Program-made: the position numbers and the translations under genes
NCBI RefSeq assembly: GCF_014451325.2
Contig: NZ_JACSCH020000008.1
Span: 1 to 64,000 of the forward strand
Length of the DNA stretch: 64,000 nucleotides
Direction: 5' to 3'
From: Streptomyces sp. CB02980
Lineage (GTDB): Bacteria; Actinomycetota; Actinomycetes; Streptomycetales; Streptomycetaceae
Shown: one piece after another, positions 8,390-19,741 of the stretch
Layout: each line of letters begins with the position of its first letter
Position numbering within the stretch: position 1 is the first letter of the stretch
The notes under the pieces: model-generated
The model's database searches: none
What the model saw: the letters and a program-made list of their open reading frames with translations, nothing else
Told to the model about the DNA's origin: nothing

Positions 8390-9061
8390 ATGAGCAGCGC
8401 GGACGGTACGGCAGGGAGCTCGCTCGGACGCGTGTCCGGAGAGAGCGGTCCGTATCCGCTTCACGGCAGTGTGGGCGACTTCGGGACGGGAACGGGTACG
8501 GACGCCGGTGCGGCGGGCGGCGCGGCCGCGGGGCCCGGGGGTGCTTCCGGTGCCGGTGTGGCGGGCGAGACGGTCGGCTATCGCGGCCCCACGGCCTGTG
8601 CCGCGGCCGGGATCACCTATCGTCAGCTGGACTACTGGGCGCGTACGGGGCTCGTGGAGCCGAGCGTGCGGCCCGCGTACGGGTCGGGGACCCAGCGGCT
8701 CTACAGCTTCCGCGACGTCGTCGTGTTGAAGATCGTCAAGCGTTTCCTCGACACCGGGGTCGCCCTCCAGAACATCCGGGCCGCCGTGCAGCACCTGCGC
8801 GCGCGGGGCTTCCGCGATCTGGAGCGGATGACGCTCATGAGCGACGGGGCCACGGTGTACGAGTGCTCCTCGCCGGACGAGGTCGTCGACCTGCTCCAGG
8901 GCGGGCAGGGTGTCTTCGGCATCGCCGTCGGGGTGGTCTGGCGGGACGTCGAGGCGGCGCTCTCGCAGCTGCACGGGGAGCGGGTCGACACGGGCGAGAC
9001 GCTCGTGGGGCACAACCCGGGGGACGAGCTGGCGCGGAGGCGGCGGGACAGGGCGGTCTGA
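8390..9061 (+). CDS. MerR-family transcriptional regulator
   Basis: About 223 residues and the counterpart of Rv1830 in the conserved block. A flexible Gly/Ala-rich N terminus (about 1-55) leads into the winged helix-turn-helix (about 60-130: YRGPTACAAAGITYRQLDYW), then a C-terminal domain ending in ARRRRDRAV. GGAGG sits 9 nt before the ATG (6 nt before an alternative GTG at 8387). In Mycobacterium this regulator has been linked to growth and cell division; targets here are unknown. It has its own promoter at 8327-8355. Confidence 0.78.
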   Translation: MSSADGTAGSSLGRVSGESGPYPLHGSVGDFGTGTGTDAGAAGGAAAGPGGASGAGVAGETVGYRGPTACAAAGITYRQLDYWARTGLVEPSVRPAYGSGTQRLYSFRDVVVLKIVKRFLDTGVALQNIRAAVQHLRARGFRDLERMTLMSDGATVYECSSPDEVVDLLQGGQGVFGIAVGVVWRDVEAALSQLHGERVDTGETLVGHNPGDELARRRRDRAV

Positions 9062-9072
9062 GGGGCGGCTCC

Positions 9073-9290
9073 CTTGGGCTCTCGTGGGCCTTGGGCCGTG
9101 GGGCTTGGGCTAGGGCTCGGCTTGGGCTTGGGCTTGGGCTTGGGCTGTGGGGCCGTGGACCGTGGGGCTCGGGCTCGGCTTGGGGACGTGGGCCCTGGGC
9201 TTGGGATGTGGCTTCGGCGCGTGGCTTGGGGCAGGGGTTTTGGCGTTTGCCTTGTGGGTCGGCCAGGGCTTGCGTCGTGCGGTGTGGTGG
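9073..9290. repeat. G-run-rich simple repeat between merR and dinB
   Basis: The 265-bp gap before dinB is dominated by imperfect tandem CTTGGG/CTTGGGGCT units (for example around 9105-9145), with very strong G-over-C skew on the plus strand. No convincing reading frame is seen. The many GGG tracts could form G-quadruplexes on the plus strand. Confidence 0.7.
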
Positions 9291-9326
9291 GGCTTGTTGT
9301 CAGTGGTGTGAGGCAGCATCGGACGT

Positions 9327-10766
9327 GTGAGAGCCGCGCCCACCATCCTGCATCTCGACATGGATGCCTTTTTCGCCGCCGCCGAGCAGGCGTCGAAGCC
9401 CAGCCTGCGCGGAAAGCCCGTGGTCGTCGGTGGCCTGGGACCCCGTGGCGTGGTCGCCACCGCCTCGTACGAGGCGCGCCGCTTCGGAGTCCACTCGGCC
9501 ATGCCCATGGGCCAGGCGCGGCGGCTCGCGCCGAACGCGGCCTATCTCGTACCCCGCTTCTCGTTCTACCGGTCGATCAGCGAGCAGGTCATGGAGCTGC
9601 TCGGACGGCTCTCCCCGCTCGTGGAGCCGCTCAGCCTCGACGAGGCCTTCGTGGACCTCGAGGCCGGGGGTGTGGCCGACGACAGCGCGAGCGCGCGTGT
9701 GGCCGGTGAGCGGTTGCGGGTCGACATCCTGGCGACGACGGGGCTCACGGGGTCCGTGGGGCTCGCCGGATCCAAGATGATCGCGAAGATCGCCTCCGAG
9801 GAGGCGAAGCCCGACGGCCTTGTGCTGATCGAACCCGGGACCGAGCGGGAGCTTCTCGCGCCCCGCTCGGTACGGATCCTGCCCGGTGTCGGGCCGGCGA
9901 CGGGGGAGCACCTCCGGCGTGCCGGGATGACCACCGTGTCCGACCTCGCTGAAGCGGGCGAGGACGAGCTCGTACGGCTCCTGGGGCGGGCGCACGGGGC
10001 CTCGCTGTACCTGATGGCCCAGGGGTACGACGATCGGCCCGTGGTGGCCGAGCGGGACGCGAAGTCGGTCTCGGTCGAGGACACGTTCGACGTCGACCTG
10101 CACGACCGGGTCCGGATCAGGTTGGAGGTCGAACGGCTCGCGGAGCGGTGCGTGGGGAGGCTGCGGGCTTCCGGGCACTCCGGGCGGACCATCGTCCTGA
10201 AGGTGCGGCGCTTCGACTTCTCGACGCTCACGCGGTCCGAGACGCTCCGGGGGCCCACGGACGATCCGAGTGTGGTGCGGGAGGCTGCGGGGCGGCTGCT
10301 CGAGGCGGTGGACACGACCGGGGGTGTGCGGTTGCTGGGTGTCGGGGTGAGTGGGCTCGCGGACTATACGCAGGAGGATCTGTTCGCTCAGGCGGAGGCG
10401 GAGGCGGAGGGTGCGGCGGCCTCGGCGGCCGCGGCTGCGGCCGCGTCGGCGTCCGCGTCGGCGTCCGTTTCGGGTTCGGGTTCGGCTTCGGTGGTGGGAG
10501 CGGGGGGTGATGCGGCCGCGACCGGCGCGTCGGTTGTGGCCTCTGTTGAGCCTGAGGTCCCTGAGCCCGTGGAGCGGCACTGGGCGCCCGGGCATGACGT
10601 GCGGCATGCCGTGTACGGCGCGGGGTGGGTGCAGGGGAGCGGGGTCGGGCGCGTGACGGTGCGGTTCGAGGAGCCGGGGTCGGAGCCGGGTCGGGTGCGG
10701 ACCTTTGCGGTGGATGATCCGGAGCTTGAGCCGGGGGAGGCGTTGCCGTTGGTGGGGCGGGGGTGA
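9327..10766 (+). CDS. dinB: DNA polymerase IV (Y family)
   Basis: 479 residues; a translesion polymerase. The palm starts at the N terminus with LHLDMDAFFA and carries the second acidic motif SLDEAFVDLE (about residues 105-115), so the catalytic acids are present. Helix-hairpin-helix and little-finger domains follow (to about 345), then a beta-clamp-binding motif QEDLF (about 349-353). Unusually, an Ala/Ser/Gly-rich low-complexity linker of about 45 residues (355-400) leads to a C-terminal module (about 415-479) not found in short DinB proteins. The gene starts with GTG. It interrupts the order seen in M. tuberculosis, where gcvP follows the MerR genes more directly. Confidence 0.9.
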   Translation: MRAAPTILHLDMDAFFAAAEQASKPSLRGKPVVVGGLGPRGVVATASYEARRFGVHSAMPMGQARRLAPNAAYLVPRFSFYRSISEQVMELLGRLSPLVEPLSLDEAFVDLEAGGVADDSASARVAGERLRVDILATTGLTGSVGLAGSKMIAKIASEEAKPDGLVLIEPGTERELLAPRSVRILPGVGPATGEHLRRAGMTTVSDLAEAGEDELVRLLGRAHGASLYLMAQGYDDRPVVAERDAKSVSVEDTFDVDLHDRVRIRLEVERLAERCVGRLRASGHSGRTIVLKVRRFDFSTLTRSETLRGPTDDPSVVREAAGRLLEAVDTTGGVRLLGVGVSGLADYTQEDLFAQAEAEAEGAAASAAAAAAASASASASVSGSGSASVVGAGGDAAATGASVVASVEPEVPEPVERHWAPGHDVRHAVYGAGWVQGSGVGRVTVRFEEPGSEPGRVRTFAVDDPELEPGEALPLVGRG

Positions 10767-11919
10767 GTGGGGGTCCCCGTGGTGGCGGTGGCTGGGCTGC
10801 GGGCTGCGGGCTGCGGGCTGCGGGCTGCGGGTGGGCGCGGGGCCTGTGGCTGCGGCCGGGCGTGGGTTCCCACCCGCACCACCCGTGCGAGTCGGTGGGC
10901 AGAGGTGCGGGAGTTCCCGTGGGGGGTTCGGGGGCGTTGGCGGCTGCCGGGTGGGGTGGGGGTGTGCCCGGCCTGGCGGCCGGGCTTGTGTTCCCACCCG
11001 CACCACCCGTGCTGCTGAGCCGGCAGAGGTGCCGGTTTTCCTGTGGGGTGGTAGCGCCGTTGGCGGCTGCGGCTGAGCGGGGGGTGGCTGCGGCGGGGTC
11101 GGGGCCGGTGGCCCCCGGCCTGGCTGTGGGGCGGAGCCCTGTCCGCCTCGGGCGGGCTGCCTCCCGTTGGCCGGTGGCCTTCTGCTCGGCTGCGCCGGTG
11201 GCCCTGTCTGGCTGCGGGGCGGTGGCCTTCCGCTTCGTCGGGTGGTCGCCTGACCGGCTGCGCGCCGGTGGTTCCGTCCGGGGTGGGCTCGTGACCCCGT
11301 CCGTGCTTGGGCGGGCGGGGCCCGGCCGGTGGCTTTCTGCTCGGCTGCGCGCCAGTGGCCCTGTATCGCTGCGGGGCGGTGGCCTTCCGCATCGTCGGGT
11401 GGTCGCCTGACCGGCTGCGCGCCGGTGGTTCCGTCCGGGGTGGGCTCGTAGTTCCGTCCGGCCTTGGGCTGGTGGCCCCCGGCTGGTGGCCCCCTGCCCG
11501 GCTGCGCGCCGGTGGCCTCGCCTGGTCGGTCGGACGGTCTCCCGCCTGCGGCGGGTGCGCCGTCCGCCTGTGGGGCGGGCGGCCACCGGCCGGTGGCCCG
11601 CCCTGCCGCTAAGCGTCGGTGGCCCTGTCTGGTCGGTCGGGTGGTCTCCCGCCTGCGGCTGGTGCCTCATCCGGCTGCGGGCGGGCGGCCACCCGGTCGG
11701 TGGCCACGCCCTGCTGCGCGCCGGTGGCCCTGTCCGGCTGCGGGGCGGTGGCCTTCCGCATCGTCGGATGGCCGCCTGTCCGGCTGTGGGCGGGTGGCCT
11801 TCTGTTGATCTGTGGGCTCTGCCTGGCTTCCGTCTGGGACCGGTGCTCTGGCCTTCCGCCCGGCCGTGGCTCACCGCCCGGCGTGCCCTCGTGGTGGCCG
11901 CGGGTCGGCGGGTGTGGTG
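10767..11919. repeat. 1.15-kb noncoding repeat-rich region
   Basis: No gene is supported here. The stretch opens with tandem GGGCTGC units (about 10795-10835). A 23-bp sequence beginning GTTCCCACCCGC occurs identically at 10866-10888 and 10990-11012. A unit of roughly 157 bp is repeated at about 11171-11292 and 11325-11450, with shorter degenerate copies near 11505, 11620 and 11720-11790; shared cores include GGTGGCCTTCCGC and CGGCTGCGCGCCGGTGG. Long open frames exist on both strands but have repetitive, Arg/Pro/Gly-biased translations, as expected for GC-rich noncoding DNA. Confidence 0.7.
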
Positions 11920-12285
11920 CTACTGGCCTGCCAGGTGGCCGAAGTCTGTGTCCGGGGTGTCTGTGGGGGGCGGGGGGAGAGCCAGGCTGTAGTGGCGGTA
12001 GAGCTGGAGCTCTTGTTCCGGGGAGAGGTGGCGGCCCACGCCGAAGTCGGGGGCGTCCTTGATCAGGGCGCGCTCGTACGGGATGTGGAGGCCGTTGTCG
12101 ATGAGTTCGCTCGGCTCCAGGGGGACGAAGGCGTCCCGGCTGAACAGGCCCGTGCGGACCGCCGCCCATTCCGGGATGCCGGTCGCGTCGTCCAGGTACA
12201 CCTCGTCCACGGTTCCGATCTTGTGTCCGTTCCGGTCGTACGCCTTGCGGCCGATCAGGCTGCGCGGATCGATATCGGTCTGCAC
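11920..12285 (-). CDS. PRC-barrel domain protein
   Basis: 121 residues starting with GTG at 12285, preceded by GGAGG at close spacing. The N-terminal 75 residues form a PRC-barrel (SLIGRKAYDRNGHKIGTVDEVY), a small beta-barrel found in RimM and photosynthetic reaction centre H subunits and, in Streptomyces, in many stand-alone small proteins of unknown role. The C terminus (about 85-121) has LSPEQELQLYRHYSL and a Pro-rich tail. It is transcribed away from the gcvP riboswitch, so the two genes share a divergent promoter region. Confidence 0.85.
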   Translation of the reverse strand: MQTDIDPRSLIGRKAYDRNGHKIGTVDEVYLDDATGIPEWAAVRTGLFSRDAFVPLEPSELIDNGLHIPYERALIKDAPDFGVGRHLSPEQELQLYRHYSLALPPPPTDTPDTDFGHLAGQ

Positions 12286-12406
12286 GGTCCCTCCAACTGG
12301 TCGCAACTGCTCTACACCCCTACGAAAGTGCACAACTGGGATGTCGGCCACTTGAGCGAAGGAAGTCGCAACCTCGCTGGTAGGCTGGCTGTGGCTGTCG
12401 ACCCTG

Positions 12407-12610
12407 TGCGGGAGAGTCCCCCGGAGAAACCTTCCGGTGGGCGCCGAAGGAGCAAATCCTCCCCGGAATCTCTCAGGCCCCTGTACCGCGCGGACGAGGT
12501 CACTCTGGAAAGCAGAGCGGTGTCCGACGGCATGCGCTCTCACCGACGGTGAAAGCCGGCGTGCCGTGAGGCCTGCCGGTGAAACTCTCAGGTTGAGATG
12601 ACAGAGGGGG
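12407..12610 (+). ncRNA. Tandem glycine riboswitch
   Basis: Two aptamers with glycine-riboswitch hallmarks lie in tandem. The first (about 12407-12494) has GGGAGAG, GCGCCGAAGGAGCAA and AATCTCTCAGGC. The second (about 12500-12610) has TCTGGAAAGCAGAG, CCGACGGTGAAAGCCGG and GAAACTCTCAGG. The order, short linker and position 66 bp before gcvP fit the family, where glycine switches on the glycine-cleavage system. A TAGGCT -10-like box lies at 12381-12386. A terminator or anti-SD switch is not obvious; control may act on translation through the AGGAGG at 12661. Confidence 0.93.
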
Positions 12611-12675
12611 AGGCCGTCCGGGTACCCGCGCCGTGGTGCCCCTCGCAGGTCGTGACGACCAGGAGGCCTCCGTAC

Positions 12676-15561
<2,886 letters not shown>

Positions 15562-15598
15562 GCATGACGTCGGCCGCGTACGACGGTCGAGCGTGATT

Positions 15599-15637
15599 CG
15601 AGGGCCGGTTCGGAGGATGTCTCCGGGCCGGCCCTCG
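15599..15637 (+). terminator. Hairpin terminator between convergent gcvP and DUF5999 gene
   Basis: A perfect 10-bp inverted repeat, CGAGGGCCGG (15599-15608) and CCGGCCCTCG (15628-15637), lies between two convergent genes. There is no U tract. It may act in both directions. Confidence 0.6.
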
Positions 15638-15651
15638 GCGTGTGCGCGCCG

Positions 15652-15858
15652 TCAGGCGGCGGTCGTCACCTGGCCCGCCGACAACGGCCGGTGCGGGGCG
15701 ATGATCTGCCCGTCCGGCAGCAGTTCCCCGGTGTCCTCGAAGAGCAGGACGCCGTTGCACAGCAGGCTCCAGCCCTGCTCCGGGTGGTGTGCCGTCAGTC
15801 GGGCCGCCTCACGGTCGGCGGAGTCGGCGGTGGGACAGGCAGGCTGGTGCTGGCACAT
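15652..15858 (-). CDS. DUF5999 family small protein
   Basis: 68 residues beginning MCQHQPACPTADSADREAAR, typical of a family common in Streptomyces. Cysteines at the N terminus (MCQHQPAC) and a third in LLCNG may bind metal. The rest, EQGWSLLCNGVLLFEDTGEL and the LPDGQIIAPHRP tail, is strongly conserved in what I recall of the family. The function is unknown. The ATG at 15858 fits the family start; the upstream extension of the frame does not. Confidence 0.8.
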   Translation of the reverse strand: MCQHQPACPTADSADREAARLTAHHPEQGWSLLCNGVLLFEDTGELLPDGQIIAPHRPLSAGQVTTAA

Positions 15859-16188
15859 GGGTGGGTTCTTTCGCTGCGTCGTAGTGGATGTCCTGCGGCT
15901 CTTCGCGCTCATCGCCGCCCCCGTCGGTCGGTTCGGTTCCTATCCCAGTCTTGCCCCATGGACGGTCTTCCGCAGGGATTTCGCGGCAGCTCGTCCTTTC
16001 CTGGGAAGACGCATCACCCGCAGGGGCGGTTCAGGTCAACTGCACCGTCTCTTTGGGTGGTTCGGAGTGGTCCCAGTGGGCTAGTCCGTCCGGGAGGGGT
16101 GTTCGGGCGAGGCGTTCGGGCCGGGTTCTCGGACAGCAGTGCGCCCCGTGACCCTGGCGGGTCACGGGGCGGACGCTCGTGCGGTGGA
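15859..16188. other. 330-bp gap: promoter side of DUF5999 gene and a terminator
   Basis: Apart from the hairpin at 16142-16171 I see no gene here. The part nearest 15858 must hold the promoter of the minus-strand DUF5999 gene, but no clear -35/-10 pair stands out. Confidence 0.5.
16142..16171 (-). terminator. Terminator of the 16189-16779 gene
   Basis: A perfect 13-bp stem, CGCCCCGTGACCC (16142-16154) with GGGTCACGGGGCG (16159-16171), and a 4-nt loop lie 17 bp beyond the stop of the minus-strand gene. Confidence 0.75.
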
Positions 16189-16779
16189 TCAGGCGGGCGC
16201 CGCCGAGCCCAGGAGGGGCGGCGGCGCGAGACGCGTACTGAGCACGGGCAGGAGGTCGGCGACCTGGTACGGGCGGTGGGCCGCGATCCCCGGCGGGGCG
16301 GGCGCCAGCGGCACCATCAGATCCGCCGCGGCCGGAGTGGTGGTGGCACCGTCCGCCTCCGGCTCGGCGTGCAGCCAGAGGGTCAGCATGTAGAGCTCCG
16401 GTACGGAGAGCAGCCGCGGCTGGTACGGGCCTGGCAGTGCCTCGGCCTGGAGCAGCGCCCGCTCCGTCGCGGTGACGTACGGCCCTTCGAAGAAGTGCGA
16501 GAAGGACCAGCCGTCCGGGGTCAGCATGGTGTCCGCCGCGGCGATGGCCCGGCCCCCGTTCCTGATCAGGAAGCGCCAGCCGGCGAGGCGGGTGCGGGGG
16601 GCCTGCCCGGGTGCCCCGGCGACGCCGAGGACATGTACGGGCAGGGGGAGTTCGGGGCTCAGTGGTCCCTGCGCGGCCCGCAGGGCGGGGGTTCGCGCCT
16701 CGCGGACGGCGGTCGGGGAGCCGAGGGCCGCGAGGACACTGCGGAGGGCCGGCGCAGGGGCCGGGGAGGGTCGGAGCAT
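16189..16779 (-). CDS. Conserved hypothetical protein
   Basis: About 196 residues, beginning MLRPSPAPAPALRSVL. The central part (about 75-150) has a conserved look: GWRFLIRNGGRAIAAADTM, DGWSFSHFFEGPYV and VPELYMLTLWL. The N terminus and the stretch around 155-170 are Ala/Pro-rich. No signal peptide, membrane segment or known catalytic motif is visible. The ATG at 16779 is preferred because the codons upstream look noncoding; a GAGAGG site lies about 9-12 nt before it. A strong hairpin follows the stop. I cannot assign a function. Confidence 0.65.
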   Translation of the reverse strand: MLRPSPAPAPALRSVLAALGSPTAVREARTPALRAAQGPLSPELPLPVHVLGVAGAPGQAPRTRLAGWRFLIRNGGRAIAAADTMLTPDGWSFSHFFEGPYVTATERALLQAEALPGPYQPRLLSVPELYMLTLWLHAEPEADGATTTPAAADLMVPLAPAPPGIAAHRPYQVADLLPVLSTRLAPPPLLGSAAPA

Positions 16780-17259
16780 GGTGGGTCGCCTCTCACTCAG
16801 GAGACACGGTGATGCGTGGGCAGGTACGACGGCGCTGTCGGCGGCGGGGCCAGAGGAGGGCCATGAGGCCATGACCGGGCGCCAACACTCTGCCTCGTCC
16901 GCGGAGTTTATACGACACGTGTTCACGGAGTGTTTCCGCTAGACGCCGCCGATATTCCTGACAAGGCGTCATCAGGCCGTAAAACAAGGGTCGTAGAAGC
17001 GGAATCCGGGGGTGGCGGTGCTCCCACCTGCGTATTCCTCGCAGAGCCGGACGGCTGAATTCACGCCCCCGGTTCCGGGACAATAGGACATTGGTATATG
17101 TCGATTGTTCCATGCCCTGGGGATGTGACGGCGGGGCACAGCATCCAGCCTATCCTCCGACAGCCCTGCTTCGCAGGCGTTGTCGATCAGCCGGGTGGGC
17201 ATCATCGTCCGTGACGCGCGGCCGTCCTGGCGGCCGTCCATTCGCGGAGGGACGCTTCG
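16780..17259. other. 480-bp divergent intergenic region with AT-richer patch
   Basis: This gap separates divergent genes. About 16900-17115 is clearly less GC-rich than its surroundings. On the minus strand TATAAA (16912 to 16907) is a candidate -10 for the hypothetical gene. Around 17078-17107 an imperfect inverted repeat (ACAAT..GACAT / ATGTCGATTGT) could be an operator for the plus-strand gene. No gene is supported. Confidence 0.4.
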
Positions 17260-18759
17260 ATGGGGGAGAAGGTCGTGGCCGACGGGTTCGGCCCGTCCGA
17301 CCGGCAGCAGTACCGGAGAAAGCTCCAGCAGTGTCTCGCGGGGCTCGCGAGGCTTCTGGCGGAGAAGAGGTTCGACCGTCCCCGCAATCTCATGGGCGTG
17401 GAGATCGAACTCAATCTGGCCGGTGCCGACGGACTGCCCCGCATGCTGAACGGGCCGGTTCTCGAAAAGATCGCCAGCTCCGATTTCCAGACGGAACTCG
17501 GAATGTTCAATCTCGAAGTGAACATCGCGCCCCACCAGCTCGACGGGCGCGTTTTCGACCGGCTCGCGGAGGAGATCGGCACCGGAATCGGATACGCCGA
17601 CCGCAAGGCCGCGGAACTCGACGCGGGCGTCGTCATGATCGGCATACTGCCGACCCTCACCCAGGACGACCTGGTCCCCGAGAACCTCTCCTCCGCGGAC
17701 CGCTACACGCTCCTCAACGACCAGATCCTCGCCGCCAGGGGCGAGGACTTCACGCTCGACATCCATGGGGTGGAACGGCTCCTCTGCACCTCGGAGTCGA
17801 TCGTTCCGGAGGCGGCCTGCACCTCGGTGCAGCTCCACCTCCAGGTCACGCCGGCCCGCTTCGCCGCCGTGTGGAACGCGGCGCAGGCGGTGTCGGGCGT
17901 CCAGATCGCGCTCGGCGCCAACGCCCCCTTCGTCTTCGGCCGTGAACTGTGGCGCGAGTCCCGGCCGCCGCTCTTCACGCAGGCCACCGACACCCGGCCG
18001 CCCGAACTCCAGGCCCAGGGCGTCCGCCCGCGCACCTGGTTCGGGGAGCGGTGGGTGGACTCCGTGTACGACCTCTTCGAGGAGAACCTGCGCTACTTCC
18101 CCGCGCTGCTGCCGATCTGCGACGAGGAGGACCCGCTCCTCGTCCTCGACCAGGGCGGGGTGCCGCGCCTCCAGGAGCTCGTCCTGCACAACGGCACGGT
18201 CTACCGCTGGAACCGGCCCGTGTACGGCTGGGTCGACGGCGTCCCGCACCTGCGCGTCGAGAACCGGGTCCTGCCGGCCGGGCCGACCGTCACCGACGTC
18301 ATCGCCAACGCGGCCTTCTACTACGGACTCGTCCGTTCCCTCGCCGACGACCCCCGGCCCGTCTGGAAGCGGATGGCCTTCGAGGACGCGGAGGCCAATT
18401 TCGACACGGCCTGCCGGCACGGCATCGAGGCGGAGCTGCGCTGGCCCCGTTCCGGCCGGGCCGGCGGCATCGCGACCGTCCCCGCGGTACGGCTCGTCCT
18501 CGACGAGCTGCTGCCGCTCGCCGCGGCCGGGCTCGACGCCTGGCACATCGAACCCGCCGACCGGGACTTCTATCTCGGCGTGATCGAACAGCGCTGTCTG
18601 CGGAAGGTGAACGGCGCCTCCTGGCAGGCCGACACCTTCCACAAGGCGCTGGAGGCGGGGCTGGACCGCGAGGCGGCGCTCGCGGCGACCACCCGCCGCT
18701 ACCGGAGCCTCATGCATGCGGGGGAGCCGGTGCACACCTGGCCGGTCGGGATCGACTGA
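17260..18759 (+). CDS. Glutamate-cysteine ligase family (GCS2-like) protein
   Basis: 499 residues starting at ATG 17260 with GGAGGG about 8 nt upstream. The N-terminal region has RNLMGVEIELNLAG and SDFQTELGMFNLEVNIAP, which match the acidic ATP/Mg and substrate-binding segments of carboxylate-amine ligases of the GCS2 group. LQLHLQVTP-like and LRVENRVLPAGPTV motifs follow. Family members join glutamate or a related acid to an amine using ATP. Streptomyces uses mycothiol rather than glutathione, so the substrate is probably not simply Glu plus Cys; EgtA of ergothioneine synthesis is one relative. It stands alone, so context gives no help. Confidence 0.65.
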   Translation: MGEKVVADGFGPSDRQQYRRKLQQCLAGLARLLAEKRFDRPRNLMGVEIELNLAGADGLPRMLNGPVLEKIASSDFQTELGMFNLEVNIAPHQLDGRVFDRLAEEIGTGIGYADRKAAELDAGVVMIGILPTLTQDDLVPENLSSADRYTLLNDQILAARGEDFTLDIHGVERLLCTSESIVPEAACTSVQLHLQVTPARFAAVWNAAQAVSGVQIALGANAPFVFGRELWRESRPPLFTQATDTRPPELQAQGVRPRTWFGERWVDSVYDLFEENLRYFPALLPICDEEDPLLVLDQGGVPRLQELVLHNGTVYRWNRPVYGWVDGVPHLRVENRVLPAGPTVTDVIANAAFYYGLVRSLADDPRPVWKRMAFEDAEANFDTACRHGIEAELRWPRSGRAGGIATVPAVRLVLDELLPLAAAGLDAWHIEPADRDFYLGVIEQRCLRKVNGASWQADTFHKALEAGLDREAALAATTRRYRSLMHAGEPVHTWPVGID

Positions 18760-18866
18760 GCGCGGCTCCCGGGGTCGCGGACGGGGGCGGTGGCCGATCA
18801 TGGCACAGTGATCGGGATGCCGCCGGAACGGCGTCCGTCCGCGACCGGGAAGTGGAGACAGGTGTG

Positions 18867-19664
18867 GTGTCGGACCAACGAGTGAGTGACGCTTCCCTGC
18901 CTCCCGACGGGCTGTCGCGCCGGGTCCTGCGCAACGAGACGCTCATCGTCCTCGCGCTCTCGCTCGGGGCGAGCGCCGTATCGTCCCTCATCAGCTTCAT
19001 CGGCTCGCTCACCAGGTCCGGGGCGCTGAAGGAGCAGGCGGCCACGCTCAACGGCTCGTACGCGCCGGGGCGGCCCTGGCTCGACCTGTCCTGGCAGCTC
19101 TTCGGCATCGCCTCGGCCCTCGTGCCGGTCCTGCTGGTCGCCCATCTGCTGCTGCGCGAGGGTTCGGGGCTGAAGGCCATCGGCTTCGACCGGACCCGTC
19201 CCTGGACCGACCTCGGGCGCGGGGCGCTGGTCGCGGCGGGCATCGGCAGCGCGGGGCTCGCCTTCTACCTGGCGGCTCGGGCGACCGGCTTCAACCTCAC
19301 CGTGGTGCCCGAGTCGCTGCCCGAGGTGTGGTGGAAGTACCCGGTGCTGATCCTCTCGGCGATCCAGAACTCCGTTCTGGAGGAGGTCATCGTCGTCGGG
19401 TATCTGCTGCGCAGACTCGGGCAGTTGGGGTGGACACCGATGGCCGCGCTGGTGGCGAGCTCGGTGCTGCGCGGTTCGTACCACCTCTACCAGGGGATCG
19501 GCGGGTTCCTCGGCAATGTGGTGATGGGCGTGGTCTTCGTCCTGCTGTACCGGCGCTGGGGGCGGGTCGGGCCGCTGGTCGTGGCGCACGCGCTGCTCGA
19601 CATCGTGGCCTTCGTCGGATACGGGCTGCTCGCGGGCAAGGTGGGGTGGCTGCCGACCGCGTGA
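18867..19664 (+). CDS. CPBP-family intramembrane metalloprotease
   Basis: About 265 residues with roughly eight hydrophobic helices. The family motifs are present: EEVIVVGYLLRRL (about residue 171, the EExxxR-type glutamates), a following SVLRGSYHLYQG segment with the conserved histidine, and VVAHALLDIVAF near the C terminus. These residues form the zinc site of CAAX/Rce1-like proteases; bacterial members process peptides or give self-immunity to bacteriocins. The GTG at 18867 (or 18864) has a GGAG site upstream. There is no bacteriocin gene nearby. A bidirectional terminator follows. Confidence 0.82.
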   Translation: MSDQRVSDASLPPDGLSRRVLRNETLIVLALSLGASAVSSLISFIGSLTRSGALKEQAATLNGSYAPGRPWLDLSWQLFGIASALVPVLLVAHLLLREGSGLKAIGFDRTRPWTDLGRGALVAAGIGSAGLAFYLAARATGFNLTVVPESLPEVWWKYPVLILSAIQNSVLEEVIVVGYLLRRLGQLGWTPMAALVASSVLRGSYHLYQGIGGFLGNVVMGVVFVLLYRRWGRVGPLVVAHALLDIVAFVGYGLLAGKVGWLPTA

Positions 19665-19689
19665 GGCCTTGGCCTCGGTGAGCGTGAGC

Positions 19690-19720
19690 AAGGGGGGTAC
19701 GGGTTCTCCGTACCCCCCTT
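19690..19720. terminator. Bidirectional terminator between CPBP and phzF genes
   Basis: A perfect 13-bp stem, AAGGGGGGTACGG (19690-19702) with CCGTACCCCCCTT (19708-19720), and a 5-nt loop, flanked by A and T runs, sits between two convergent genes. Confidence 0.85.
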
Positions 19721-19741
19721 CTTCATTCCGCGGCTGCGGGA

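Noticed and set aside
10228..11874. Long minus-strand frame across dinB end and the repeat region
   Set aside because: The translation is repetitive Arg/Pro/Thr-rich sequence built from DNA repeats, with no conserved motif or ribosome site.
10767..11919. Insertion sequence remnant
   Set aside because: No transposase fragment, terminal inverted repeats or target-site duplication could be found by eye.
12598..12675. ATG at 12598 as gcvP start
   Set aside because: It lies in the second riboswitch aptamer and adds residues unlike GcvP; the ATG at 12676 has a proper ribosome site.
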